A stretch of DNA of 64,000 nt. Origin: Mesorhizobium sp. YIM 152430 (GTDB taxonomy: Bacteria > Pseudomonadota > Alphaproteobacteria > Rhizobiales > Rhizobiaceae). A program made the translations under genes and the position numbers. This document shows, piece after piece, positions 27,179-35,687 of this stretch; position 1 is the stretch's first letter; each line of letters begins with the position of its first letter. The notes under the pieces were generated by a model. It had not been told where the DNA came from. It did no database searches and was given only the letters and a program-made list of their open reading frames with translations. The stretch spans positions 248,001-312,000 of the forward strand of contig NZ_JARGES010000018.1 in the NCBI RefSeq assembly GCF_029210365.1. The letters run 5' to 3'.

Positions 27179-28291
27179 GACCCTGCGGTTGACGTAATCG
27201 GTATAGCTCTGGACGATGCGCACCATCTTGTCCGAGACGTTGGCCGGGGCGTAGTCGGCCGGCAGGCGCAACAGGCGCGTCGTGCCGCGCGGCTGTGACG
27301 CGAGGATTTCCAGCGCCTCGACGACGCGCGTCGCATCGAGTCCGACCATCATCACGGACCCTTCCTCGAACCCCTCCGGCCGTTCATGCATCTCGCGCAG
27401 GTTCAGCGCGGGGAAATTGAGGATCGCGCTTTCCTCGGTGATCGTTCCGCTGTCCGAAAGGACGGCCCGCGCGCTCTGTTGCAGCTTGACGTAGTCGAGA
27501 AAGCCGAACGGCTTTTCGAAGCGCACCAGATCGTGACATTCGCGGCCCAGCCCGTCGAGCCGCGCGCGCGTGCGCGGGTGCGTGGAGACGATGACGGGAA
27601 GGCCGTAGCGCGTGGCAAGCTCGTTGAGGATGTCGAGCAGCTTTTCCAGCCGGTCCGGAGAATCGACGTTCTCCTCGCGGTGCGAGCTGAGAACGAAGAA
27701 CTCGTTCTCGGCGAGACCGAGGTCGGCAACGATGGTCGACTGCTCGATGTCCGCCGCATAATGCTCGATGACTTCGCGCATCGGGCTCCCGGTGACGATC
27801 ACCTGCTCGGGCGGAAAGCCCTCGCGCAGAAGATACTGCCGGGCGATCTGGCTGTAGGTGAGGTTGATGTCCGCGACATTGTCGACGATCCGGCGGTTGA
27901 TCTCCTCGGGAACGCGGAAATCGAAACAGCGATTGCCCGCTTCCATATGAAAGACGGGAATCTTGCGACGCTTGGCCGAGATGGCGGCCAGGCAGCTATT
28001 GGTGTCGCCCAGAAGCAGGACTGCGTCCGGCCGATGGGTCTCGAGCGCCTTGTCGGCGGCGATGATCACCTTGCCGACCGTCTCCGCGCCGGTGGCGCCT
28101 GCCGCTTCCAGAAACATGTCCGGTCGGCGGATGCGCAGTTGATTGAAGAAAATCTCGTTCAGTTCGTAATCGTAGTTCTGCCCGGTATGAACCAGCGTGT
28201 GATCGAAGAACGTGTCGAATTTCTCGATGACCCGTGACAGACGGATGATTTCGGGCCTCGTGCCCACGATGGTCATGACTTTCACGGGCAC
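27164..28291 (-). CDS. UDP-HexNAc 2-epimerase, WecB family (FnlC/WbvD-like)
   Basis: A 375-residue non-hydrolysing 2-epimerase. It shows GTRPEIIRLS near the start, HTGQNYDYELNE, LLGDTNS, HMEAGNRCFDFRVPEE and the C-terminal SDSGTITEES. The variant HMEAGNRCFD is the form found in the FnlC/WbjD/WbvD subgroup that works on UDP-L-6-deoxy-HexNAc rather than on UDP-GlcNAc. It would finish the route begun by the dehydratase and reductase at 18411-20320. It stands alone on the minus strand, 7 kb from those partners, with its own upstream region (28292-28514) where I see no other gene. Confidence 0.87.
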   Translation of the reverse strand: MPVKVMTIVGTRPEIIRLSRVIEKFDTFFDHTLVHTGQNYDYELNEIFFNQLRIRRPDMFLEAAGATGAETVGKVIIAADKALETHRPDAVLLLGDTNSCLAAISAKRRKIPVFHMEAGNRCFDFRVPEEINRRIVDNVADINLTYSQIARQYLLREGFPPEQVIVTGSPMREVIEHYAADIEQSTIVADLGLAENEFFVLSSHREENVDSPDRLEKLLDILNELATRYGLPVIVSTHPRTRARLDGLGRECHDLVRFEKPFGFLDYVKLQQSARAVLSDSGTITEESAILNFPALNLREMHERPEGFEEGSVMMVGLDATRVVEALEILASQPRGTTRLLRLPADYAPANVSDKMVRIVQSYTDYVNRRVWRRP

Positions 28292-28514
28292 TCCTAGTCT
28301 GAGGCGCCTTGGACGCCTTCACTTCCAGAACGGATTTGGCAAGACGCGCGATGCTCGACCGGCGCTCGACTGAACTGTCCCGATAGGGCCTCGTTCATTC
28401 TGCCGTCCGGCACGCGGGTTGCCGAAGATGGTCAGCGCTTCCCATACATGGGCTGGCCCTGGCCGACAATCGTGGATTGGTCTTGGCCGGGAGGGGCGGC
28501 GGACGTCGTGCGGT

Positions 28515-29600
28515 TCACAGGCGCGCACCAGCGGCATCGAAAGCGAAAATCCGTGACGGCTCGATGAACAATTCGAACGCATCGCCAGGTTGCACGTCGC
28601 GAGCGTCGCGCAGTTCGGCGGTGATCTGCGTTTCCTCGGTCAGCGAGGCGTGGAGGTATGAAACCGAGCCGAGACGTTCCATCGCCTGGCAGACGACGCG
28701 AACGCTGAACCCGGAACCGGCGGCTTCCGACAGATGCTCGGGCCGGATGCCGATCGTGATTGTTTCGGGCCGGTCTTCGGGCATCGCTCGCGCACGAACG
28801 GGTACGCCGCTCAGGCGCAGTGCAGGGATATCGACGACGAAGTGGTTCTCCTGCCGTCCGGTCACTGTCGCTGGGAAAAAATTCATGCGCGGCGAGCCGA
28901 TGAATCCGGCAACGAAGACGTTGTCAGGATTCTCGTAGAGTTCGAGCGGCCGGCCGATCTGCTCGACCAGCCCGTCGCGCAGGACGACGATCTTGTCGGC
29001 GAGCGTCATGGCCTCCACCTGATCATGGGTGACATAGACCATCGTCGCGCCGAGATCCTTATGGAGCCTGGCGATCTCGAGACGCATCTTGACCCGCAGT
29101 TCGGCGTCGAGATTGGAGAGCGGTTCGTCGAACAGAAAAACCTTGGGGTCGCGCACGATCGCCCGTCCGATGGCCACGCGCTGGCGTTGCCCGCCGGAAA
29201 GCTGCTTGGGCTTGCGATCCAGGTAGTCGGTGAGGTGAAGACTTGCCGCTGCCTGGCGCACCTTCGCCATACGTTCGGCCTTGCCCATGCCCGACATTTC
29301 GAGGCCGAACCCCATATTTTCAGCCACGCTCATATGCGGGTAGAGCGCGTAGGTCTGAAACACCATTGCAATCCCCCGCTTGGCGGGATCGACTTTCGTC
29401 ACATCGCGATCATCGATCGATATCTTGCCGGCAGTCGTTTCCTCGAGGCCGGCGATCATGCGCAGGAGGGTTGACTTTCCACAGCCGGACGGGCCGACGA
29501 AAACGATGAACTCGCCGCTCGACGCCTCGAGCGAGACGCCGCGTATGACTTCGGTGGCGCCGAAGGATTTATGCAGGTCGGTGAGAACGAGTTCAGCCAT
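28515..29600 (-). CDS. Carbohydrate ABC transporter ATP-binding protein (UgpC/MsmK type)
   Basis: A 361-residue ATPase: Walker A GPSGCGKSTLL, signature LSGGQRQRVAIGRA, Walker B VFLFDEPLSNLD and the H-loop VYVTHDQVEA, then a C-terminal TOBE/OB-like region from about residue 240. This is the MalK/UgpC class that energises CUT1 sugar importers. It is the last gene of the amino-sugar module, eight bases after the MalG-like permease gene. The sugar is set by the binding protein at 31328-32608. Confidence 0.93.
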   Translation of the reverse strand: MAELVLTDLHKSFGATEVIRGVSLEASSGEFIVFVGPSGCGKSTLLRMIAGLEETTAGKISIDDRDVTKVDPAKRGIAMVFQTYALYPHMSVAENMGFGLEMSGMGKAERMAKVRQAAASLHLTDYLDRKPKQLSGGQRQRVAIGRAIVRDPKVFLFDEPLSNLDAELRVKMRLEIARLHKDLGATMVYVTHDQVEAMTLADKIVVLRDGLVEQIGRPLELYENPDNVFVAGFIGSPRMNFFPATVTGRQENHFVVDIPALRLSGVPVRARAMPEDRPETITIGIRPEHLSEAAGSGFSVRVVCQAMERLGSVSYLHASLTEETQITAELRDARDVQPGDAFELFIEPSRIFAFDAAGARL

Positions 29601-29608
29601 TCGGGCTC

Positions 29609-30436
29609 CTATTTCACCGCGCCTTCAGTCAGGCCGCTGACGAAGCCGCGCCCGATCAGTGCAAAAAGAGCGACGACAGGGACGATGGCGACCGTGGCAC
29701 CCGCCAGCAGCAGGCCCCAGTCGATCTGATATTGTCCGATGATCCCGGAAAAGCCGACCGGCAGCGTGCGTTTCGCATCCGAGAGGATCAATACGGAGGC
29801 AAAGACATATTCGGTCCATGCGGTCACGAAGGCGTAGATGCCGACTGCGGCAATGCCGGGGGCGATGAGCGGGATCATGATCCGGCGCAAGATTTTCAGG
29901 GTGGACGCACCGTCGATGACCGCCGCCTCCTCGATCTCCTTGGGCACGCCTGCAAGGAAGGAGCGCAGCATCCAGATGGAAAACGGCAACGCGAAGGCGA
30001 CATTGACGATGATCAGCGAGGGCAGCCGGTCGACGAGCCCGACCTTGGCGAAAAGGCCGAACAGCGGGATAAGCACGACGATGGACGGAAACGCATAGGC
30101 GAGCAGGATCGACCGATAGAGGACACCGCGGGCGGGAAACGTCAGGCGGAAGAAGGCATAGGCCGCCGGTATCGCCAGAACGAGCGTGACGAGCGTCGTA
30201 CTGGTCGCCACGATCAGGCTGTTGATGAGATAGACCGGATAGTCCGACGCCTGGAAGAGCTTCTGGTAGTGCTGCGGTGTGAAGCTTTGCGGGAACATCG
30301 TCGGTAAGCGCGAGATGATTTCCTGCGGCAGCTTGATCGAGCCGGACACGACCCACCAGAAGGGCAGGCCGATCAGAGCCGTGAAGAAGGCGAGGCTTGC
30401 GCCGAGAAGGGCGTTGAGCGACAGGGACCGCCTCAT
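29609..30436 (-). CDS. Carbohydrate ABC transporter permease (MalG/UgpE type)
   Basis: A 275-residue CUT1 permease with six predicted membrane helices. The cytoplasmic EAA loop (EEAAVIDGASTLKILRRIMIPLIAPGI) contacts the ATPase. It pairs with the MalF-like permease to form the inner-membrane channel. Its ATG overlaps the stop of that gene (ATGA at 30433-30436). Confidence 0.92.
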   Translation of the reverse strand: MRRSLSLNALLGASLAFFTALIGLPFWWVVSGSIKLPQEIISRLPTMFPQSFTPQHYQKLFQASDYPVYLINSLIVATSTTLVTLVLAIPAAYAFFRLTFPARGVLYRSILLAYAFPSIVVLIPLFGLFAKVGLVDRLPSLIIVNVAFALPFSIWMLRSFLAGVPKEIEEAAVIDGASTLKILRRIMIPLIAPGIAAVGIYAFVTAWTEYVFASVLILSDAKRTLPVGFSGIIGQYQIDWGLLLAGATVAIVPVVALFALIGRGFVSGLTEGAVK

Positions 30437-31302
30437 CGATCGGTCCTGTCGAGTGCGCGCGTGGCAATGACGGCGAATGCCATCAGGAATATCGTCGTCA
30501 TGACGGAGATCGTCGCCGCCTCCGACAGGCGGTACCCCTTGAACGCGGTCTCGTAGATGAGCACGGGAAGGGTGCGCGAGCCTCCGGCCGGTCCACCGCT
30601 GGTCAGGAGCCAGATGATGTCGAACACGTTAAATGACAGCAGGGTTCCGATGACGGCAAGCACACCGAGGGTCGGCGCCAGCAGCGGCCATGTGATGCGA
30701 CAAAACCGCATCCAGGCATTGGCGCCGTCGAGACGGGCGGCTTCGTAGAGGTCGTCGGGAATCCGCGTCAGGCCGGCGAGCATCATCAGCGCGATGAACG
30801 GGAACCAGCGCCATGAATTGATGAAGACCAATGTCGCCATCGCGGTCCACGGCGTGGCGAAGAAGCCGACCGGGCGCTCCAGGATTCCCATCTGGATGAG
30901 AAGCGGGTTGATCATCCCGCCGGAGGTCGAGAACAGCCAGCGCCAGATGACGACGACGACGACCGTAGGCACGATCCAGGTCAGGATGATCCAGCTTCGC
31001 GCGATGCGCACGCCGGGAAACTTCTCGTTCAGGATGATGGCGGCGACGAGGGCGAGGATGGTCTGGACGATCGCATTGGCAACCACCCAGACGATGCTCA
31101 ATCCCGTGGCATTCCAGAAGGCGGGGCCGGAGAGAATGCGCGCATAGTTGTCGAGTCCGACGAAACTGCCCGGCGAGCCGATGACGCGCACGTCCTGCAA
31201 AGAAAGCTGGATGGCCTGCACAAGCGGCCATCCGAGCGTTGCGCCAAGGAAGAGAAGAGCCGGAGCGACGAGCGCGAAGGCGAGGGCTTTCGACTGCTGC
31301 AT
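30433..31302 (-). CDS. Carbohydrate ABC transporter permease (MalF/UgpA type)
   Basis: 289 residues with six hydrophobic helices and the EAA loop YEAARLDGANAWMRFCRITWPLLAP. I start it at ATG 31302 (MQQSKALAFALVAPALL), which puts the first membrane helix close to the N-terminus. The frame could extend to a TTG at 31338 overlapping the binding-protein stop, but that adds a charged stretch with no family likeness. It forms the channel with the MalG-like partner encoded just downstream. Confidence 0.9.
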   Translation of the reverse strand: MQQSKALAFALVAPALLFLGATLGWPLVQAIQLSLQDVRVIGSPGSFVGLDNYARILSGPAFWNATGLSIVWVVANAIVQTILALVAAIILNEKFPGVRIARSWIILTWIVPTVVVVVIWRWLFSTSGGMINPLLIQMGILERPVGFFATPWTAMATLVFINSWRWFPFIALMMLAGLTRIPDDLYEAARLDGANAWMRFCRITWPLLAPTLGVLAVIGTLLSFNVFDIIWLLTSGGPAGGSRTLPVLIYETAFKGYRLSEAATISVMTTIFLMAFAVIATRALDRTDR

Positions 31303-31327
31303 CCGGCTTTCTTTCTCCAGCGCCGCC

Positions 31328-32608
31328 CTAACGGGCAACCTCTTCCATGCGCGCCTGGCCGGCAGCGACGGCCTCTGCGGCGGGCTGGCCGTTGACGACG
31401 ATCGACTGCAAGGTCTCGGCGATGATGTTCTGCGCCGAGATCGCGGCTATGGAAGGAAAGGTCAGGCCGCTCGTGAAGCCGAAGAGACGGCCGTTTTGCG
31501 AGTTCTCGATGACGGTCTCGATCTGCTCGCGATACTTCTCCACCATCGGATCGGACCAGAAGCTCTCGGCTTGCGCGCCGTCGGCCGTCACCGGCATGAA
31601 AAGGCCCGGCTCCATGTTGAGGAAGCGACCGTAATTTTCCGGCTCGAGCAGGAAGGAGACGAACTTCTTCGATGCTTCCATCCTGGCTTCGTCACTCGAC
31701 AGCAGCATGACGGCATTGGCATAGGAGATGGTGTTGTGGTCTTCGCCATCCTTGGAGGGGATGGCCGCCACGCCGAGATCCTCGGCATCGCCCTCTGCCT
31801 GCGTGTCGTAGGTGGAGATCACCGAGAACTGCATGACCATGGCGCAGCTTTGCGCAGAGAAGCAGGCTTCCGCCTCGCCCCATGTCCAGGACGCCGAATC
31901 GGCCGGCGAGAATTGGTGCAGGTTGGTGTAGAATTCATAGGCGGCAACCGTTTCAGGATTGTCGAAGCGCAGCGTGCCGTCCTCGTTGTAGATCTCGGTC
32001 GCACCGCCATTGACCATCACCGAATAGACGGTCTGGTCGGTATAGAGTTGTTTGTTGGCCGGCAGGCCCATGCCCGACACGCCGTCCCTGGAGAGCGCTT
32101 CGGCCGCTGCGCGCCATTCCTCCCAGGTCTGCGGAACCTCGACCCCCGCCTCTTCAAGCACGCTTTTGCGGTACCAGAGGTTCATGGCCATGTTGTAGAG
32201 TGGAACGGCCCAAACCCCGCCGTCGTAGGAATAGGCTTCGACGGCGGTGTCGATGAAGTCGTGTTTGCCGTCGAGTTCCTCGACGAAATCGGCGACCGAC
32301 GTCAGCGCACCGATGTCCTTGAGAATCGGTGTGAAATCGGGAATGGCGAAGAGAAGATCAGGACCCTGGCCGGCGGCCAGCGCTGCCGGTGCCTTGGCGT
32401 AGACCTCACCCCAGTTCTGCGGTTCCTGCGAAACCACGATGTCGGGATTGGCCGCGTTGAATGCATCGATCAGTTCCTGGATTCGCTCGACGCGGTGCGG
32501 CGGCTGTTCCATATGCCAAAGCGTCAGGCGTACCGTTTCCTGGGCAAGAGCGGCGGCGGGCGTCAGCATCGTGGCGGCGCCGAGCGCGATTTTCAAAATG
32601 GTCCTCAT
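31328..32608 (-). CDS. Carbohydrate ABC transporter substrate-binding protein
   Basis: A periplasmic binding protein of 426 residues. A Sec signal peptide (MRTILKIALGAATMLTPAAALAQ, cleavage after AAALA) precedes the mature domain beginning ETVRLTLWH. WGEVYAKAPAALAAGQGPDLLF and WEEWRAAAEALSRDG are typical of family 1 (MalE/UgpB-like) sugar binders. Ligand cannot be read from sequence; the neighbours NagA, NagB-II and SIS proteins suggest an N-acetylated amino sugar or an oligosaccharide of it. Confidence 0.9.
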   Translation of the reverse strand: MRTILKIALGAATMLTPAAALAQETVRLTLWHMEQPPHRVERIQELIDAFNAANPDIVVSQEPQNWGEVYAKAPAALAAGQGPDLLFAIPDFTPILKDIGALTSVADFVEELDGKHDFIDTAVEAYSYDGGVWAVPLYNMAMNLWYRKSVLEEAGVEVPQTWEEWRAAAEALSRDGVSGMGLPANKQLYTDQTVYSVMVNGGATEIYNEDGTLRFDNPETVAAYEFYTNLHQFSPADSASWTWGEAEACFSAQSCAMVMQFSVISTYDTQAEGDAEDLGVAAIPSKDGEDHNTISYANAVMLLSSDEARMEASKKFVSFLLEPENYGRFLNMEPGLFMPVTADGAQAESFWSDPMVEKYREQIETVIENSQNGRLFGFTSGLTFPSIAAISAQNIIAETLQSIVVNGQPAAEAVAAGQARMEEVAR

Positions 32609-32655
32609 CTCCTGTTCCCTTTCTTCTCGTTTGACGACCCCATTGACGTAGTCCT

Positions 32656-33381
32656 CTAAAGGTGCGGGTTTCGGGGCCGAAACCGCGCGACCAGTTCCTC
32701 GTTGATTTCCTTGGCGCCCGGCATGTTGGCGCTGAGGTAGATGGGAGCGTCTCCGGCCGGAGCCAGCCGGGCAGCGACGCTTGCCATGATTGCATTGATG
32801 ATCGTCACGCCGATGGCTGTGGACACCGGCCCGACCTTGAGACCGCTTCCGGCGATCGAGAGCACGGCGTCGCCGGGAGGAGCGCCATTGTCGAGCACGA
32901 TGTCCGCAATGTCCGCCAGACGCTCGGCGCCCTTGGCGGCAGCGGTCGAATAGTCGACGGAGGTGATGGCGATGACGGTTGCGCCTCGGGCCTTGCCGAT
33001 CCGCGCAGCCTCGAGCGGGGCGGCATTGACTCCCGAATTCGACGAAACGAAAAGCACGTCCTCCGCACCGATCGCATATCTGTCGAGGATCGGGCCGACG
33101 ATTCCCTCCATCCGTTCATAGGCCGTCCCGGCGACGGCCCCGCCATGGAGCATGGTCGGACCGGCAAGAATCGGCACGGTCAGCGCCAGGCCCCCGGCGC
33201 GGAAATGCACTTCCTCGGCCAGCATGTGGGAATGTCCGGTTCCGAACACGTAGACCCTGCCGTCCCGGCGCACCGTTTCGACGATCGCATCCTCGGCGCG
33301 CGCAATCGGCTCGGCGAGCGACGACCTGAGCGAGCCCAGGCGGGAGATGAGATCGGAGAAATAGGCGTCGGCGATCGTCAT
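32656..33381 (-). CDS. SIS-domain sugar isomerase-like protein (UPF0309 type)
   Basis: 241 residues with a single SIS phosphosugar-binding domain of the UPF0309/SIS_2 kind: [22 protein letters not shown], then [14 protein letters not shown] (Ser-rich phosphate loop) and VIAITS. Family members are uncharacterised but group with phosphosugar isomerases and MurNAc-6-phosphate etherases. It probably handles the phosphorylated sugar brought in by the adjacent ABC transporter. ATG 33381 overlaps the GntR stop (33378-33381); the frame runs upstream antisense to nothing conserved. Confidence 0.85.
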   Translation of the reverse strand: MTIADAYFSDLISRLGSLRSSLAEPIARAEDAIVETVRRDGRVYVFGTGHSHMLAEEVHFRAGGLALTVPILAGPTMLHGGAVAGTAYERMEGIVGPILDRYAIGAEDVLFVSSNSGVNAAPLEAARIGKARGATVIAITSVDYSTAAAKGAERLADIADIVLDNGAPPGDAVLSIAGSGLKVGPVSTAIGVTIINAIMASVAARLAPAGDAPIYLSANMPGAKEINEELVARFRPRNPHL

Positions 33382-34112
33382 GCGGATATGCTCGCTCCAA
33401 GGGAAAGATCGACCTTCATGACGAAATAGTCGCCGCGATAGGTGGACCGAACGAATTCGAAAGCGTCGCCGTTCTGGTCGCGCGTCAACCGCGTCAGTTT
33501 CAGGACGGGCGAACCGATGTCGGTCTGCAAGGTGCGGGCGGTGGCATGGTCGGCGAGGCCGGCGGTCAATGTCTGCGCGGCGGTCGTGGGCACGATGCTG
33601 AAATGGGAGGTCAATATCCGGTAAAGCGACGCCTTGCCGAAATCCGCAATCTCCAGAAGTCCGGGCGCCCTGCTGGCGCATATATCGGTTGTCTCGAGGG
33701 CCACCGGAACGCCATCTGCAAACCGAACGCGCGCCAGCCGATGAACCTTGCGCGTGACCGCGATCGACAATGCACGCGCGGAAGGCTCGTCGGGATGGCG
33801 TGTGTCCGAAGCGATCACCACGCTCGACACGCGGCGTCCCTGACGGGCCATCTCATCGCTGAAGCCGGACAGAGTTTCGAGCCGCTGCTCGATCCTCGGC
33901 GTCCCCACGAAAGTGCCCTGTCCGGTACGCGTTTCGACGAGCCCCTTGGCGAGAAGATGCTGCAACGCCTGGCGCGCGGTCATGCGGCTGACGCCGAGCT
34001 TTTCGGACAAGGCGCGTTCAGACTTGATCTTGGAGCCGGTCGCAAGCGCACCTGAAACGATTTCCGCTTCGAGTTCGTCGGCGATCCTGAGATAGAGCGG
34101 CGCGTCCTGCAT
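33378..34112 (-). CDS. GntR-family (HutC/UTRA) transcriptional regulator, first of two in the module
   Basis: A 244-residue regulator. The N-terminal winged helix-turn-helix spans roughly residues 5-70 ([32 protein letters not shown]). The C-terminal UTRA effector domain covers about 90-235 ([29 protein letters not shown]). HutC-type proteins such as NagR/DasR bind phosphorylated amino sugars. It leads the UPF0309 and ABC transporter genes. Two TGGT...CCA operators with the same orientation lie within 50 bases of its ATG, so it is probably self-repressing. Confidence 0.92.
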   Translation of the reverse strand: MQDAPLYLRIADELEAEIVSGALATGSKIKSERALSEKLGVSRMTARQALQHLLAKGLVETRTGQGTFVGTPRIEQRLETLSGFSDEMARQGRRVSSVVIASDTRHPDEPSARALSIAVTRKVHRLARVRFADGVPVALETTDICASRAPGLLEIADFGKASLYRILTSHFSIVPTTAAQTLTAGLADHATARTLQTDIGSPVLKLTRLTRDQNGDAFEFVRSTYRGDYFVMKVDLSLGASISA

Positions 34113-34125
34113 GGCGTCTCCGGAA

Positions 34126-34158
34126 TGGTATAGGCCACCCGCATATTGGTATATACCA
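34126..34158. promoter_or_regulatory. Two NagR/DasR-like operators upstream of the first GntR gene
   Basis: TGGTATATACCA at 34147-34158 is a perfect 12-bp palindrome. TGGTATAGGCCA at 34126-34137 is a degraded copy. Their starts are 21 bases apart, two helical turns, so two dimers would sit on one face of the DNA. This form matches the known TGGT-nnnn-ACCA pattern of NagR/DasR-type HutC regulators. They fill the 75-base gap between the FGGY kinase stop and the GntR start. Confidence 0.65.
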
Positions 34159-34187
34159 GTTGAGACTGACGCGGATCGAACGTTAAG

Positions 34188-35687
34188 TCAAGTGATCCCG
34201 AGCAGGCGGTCTCTTGCTTCCCGATAACGGGCCAGCGCAGGAGCCAGACGCGCAGCGCTCGCCCGGTCGGGTTCGAAGAGACGGCCCTTTCCCGCAACGG
34301 TCGCTGAAGCCGAATTGATCGTCGCGAACTGTCCCGCAGCCGTGGCCGCCAACAGGGCGGCACCCCTGGCGCCGAACTGCGATCCGTGCGGAACCTCGAC
34401 CGGCGTGCCGATCAGGTCGCAGATCATCTGCGTCCACAGACTGTTCTGAGCGCCACCGCCTGTCAGCAATACGCGGTCACCGCTGAAATCGAGCAGATCG
34501 AAAAGATCGCGCATGGCAAACGCGACGCCTTCGAAGACGGCGCGGAACAGCAATGCGCGGTCATGCCGGGGGGTGAGGCCGACGAACTGCGCGCGGGCAA
34601 TCGGATCGACGCGCGGCGCGATGATGCCGCTTTCGGAAAGATAGGGCAGATAGGTCAGGCCGTGTGCGCCTTCGGGCGTATCCAGCAGCATCTGCGAGGC
34701 GAGTTCGAACCGGTCGGGCCGTGCGGCGAGATCCGGTGCAAGCGCGCAAAAGGCCCAGTCGAGATTGAGCGTGCCGGCGACGTTGACCATCGCGCGATAC
34801 CAGCGTTCGCCGGGCAAGGTGAACAGAAGTCCCAGATCGGAGGGCGCGAAGACCGGCCTGTCATGGACGACGCCCACCATGCAGGTCGTGCCGAGAACGG
34901 CGGTGGCGGTGCCGGCGGCCAATCCGCCCGCACCGATGACGGTCGCCGCGACGTCGCCGGCACCCACGCAGACCGGAAGGCCTTCGGGCAGGCCGATATG
35001 CCGCGCGGCGATTGCCGACAGGCCGCCGATGAAGGTTTCGGAATCGCGTATCGGAGGCAGAAGGTGCGCTTGCGCTTCGAGGCCGAACAGGGAGATCATC
35101 TCGGCGCTGCGGGTTCGGGTTGCCGCAGAGCCGGGGATGACCGAGGCTTCCGACCGGTCCGTCGCCGCAAGCCCCGTCAACCTGAACCGCAGATAGTCCT
35201 TGTAGCTGAACACGTAGCGGGCCGCATCGAGCACCGCCGGCTCGTTCTGCGCCAGCCAGGCGAGCACGGGCAGGGTGCAGCCCTGCTGCATCACCGAGCC
35301 CGAAGAATTGAAGATCCGCGACATGAATTGGGGGTCGCGCGCCATATGCGCCTCGATGAGCGGCTGCGCGCGGCTGTCCTCCCACGTGATGCCGGGCCGC
35401 AAAGCCTTGCCGTCACCGTCGACGATCCAGGCACCGACCATGGCGGCCGACAGGCCGATGCCGGCAATATCCGACGGATCGATACCGCTGTTGGCGACGA
35501 CACGCCCAAGAACGTCCGTCGTTGCCTCCCAGGCCTCGTCGGGATCGAGTTCGCTCCAGCCGAAATGCGGGCGGTAAAGCGTCGTGCGCGCTTGTGCCTC
35601 GCCCACCTGGACGCCGGAAAGATCGAAGATCGCAGCTTTGGTCAGCGACGTTCCGGCATCGAGCCCGATGAAGAAGGGCGCGCTCAC
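34188..35687 (-). CDS. FGGY-family carbohydrate kinase
   Basis: A 499-residue sugar kinase with the N-terminal phosphate loop IGLDAGTSLTKAAIFD, catalytic region GITWEDSRAQ, mid domain VGAGDVAATVIGAGG and C-terminal LLTGGGAQNSLWTQMICDLIG. It looks nearest to xylulokinases, but FGGY substrate cannot be read from sequence. Here it lies in a nag-type operon, where a ROK or BadF-type GlcNAc kinase would be expected, so it may phosphorylate the incoming amino sugar or a linked polyol. The start is GTG 35687, overlapping the nagA stop as GTGA; a longer frame upstream only runs antisense-like within nagA. Confidence 0.85.
   Translation of the reverse strand: MSAPFFIGLDAGTSLTKAAIFDLSGVQVGEAQARTTLYRPHFGWSELDPDEAWEATTDVLGRVVANSGIDPSDIAGIGLSAAMVGAWIVDGDGKALRPGITWEDSRAQPLIEAHMARDPQFMSRIFNSSGSVMQQGCTLPVLAWLAQNEPAVLDAARYVFSYKDYLRFRLTGLAATDRSEASVIPGSAATRTRSAEMISLFGLEAQAHLLPPIRDSETFIGGLSAIAARHIGLPEGLPVCVGAGDVAATVIGAGGLAAGTATAVLGTTCMVGVVHDRPVFAPSDLGLLFTLPGERWYRAMVNVAGTLNLDWAFCALAPDLAARPDRFELASQMLLDTPEGAHGLTYLPYLSESGIIAPRVDPIARAQFVGLTPRHDRALLFRAVFEGVAFAMRDLFDLLDFSGDRVLLTGGGAQNSLWTQMICDLIGTPVEVPHGSQFGARGAALLAATAAGQFATINSASATVAGKGRLFEPDRASAARLAPALARYREARDRLLGIT

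Noticed and set aside
28292-28514. Possible small gene (minus-strand frame 28319-28582) in the gap before the ABC ATPase end
   Set aside because: Arg/Pro/Ser-rich translation without conserved features, no good start signal, and it overlaps the ATPase gene end.
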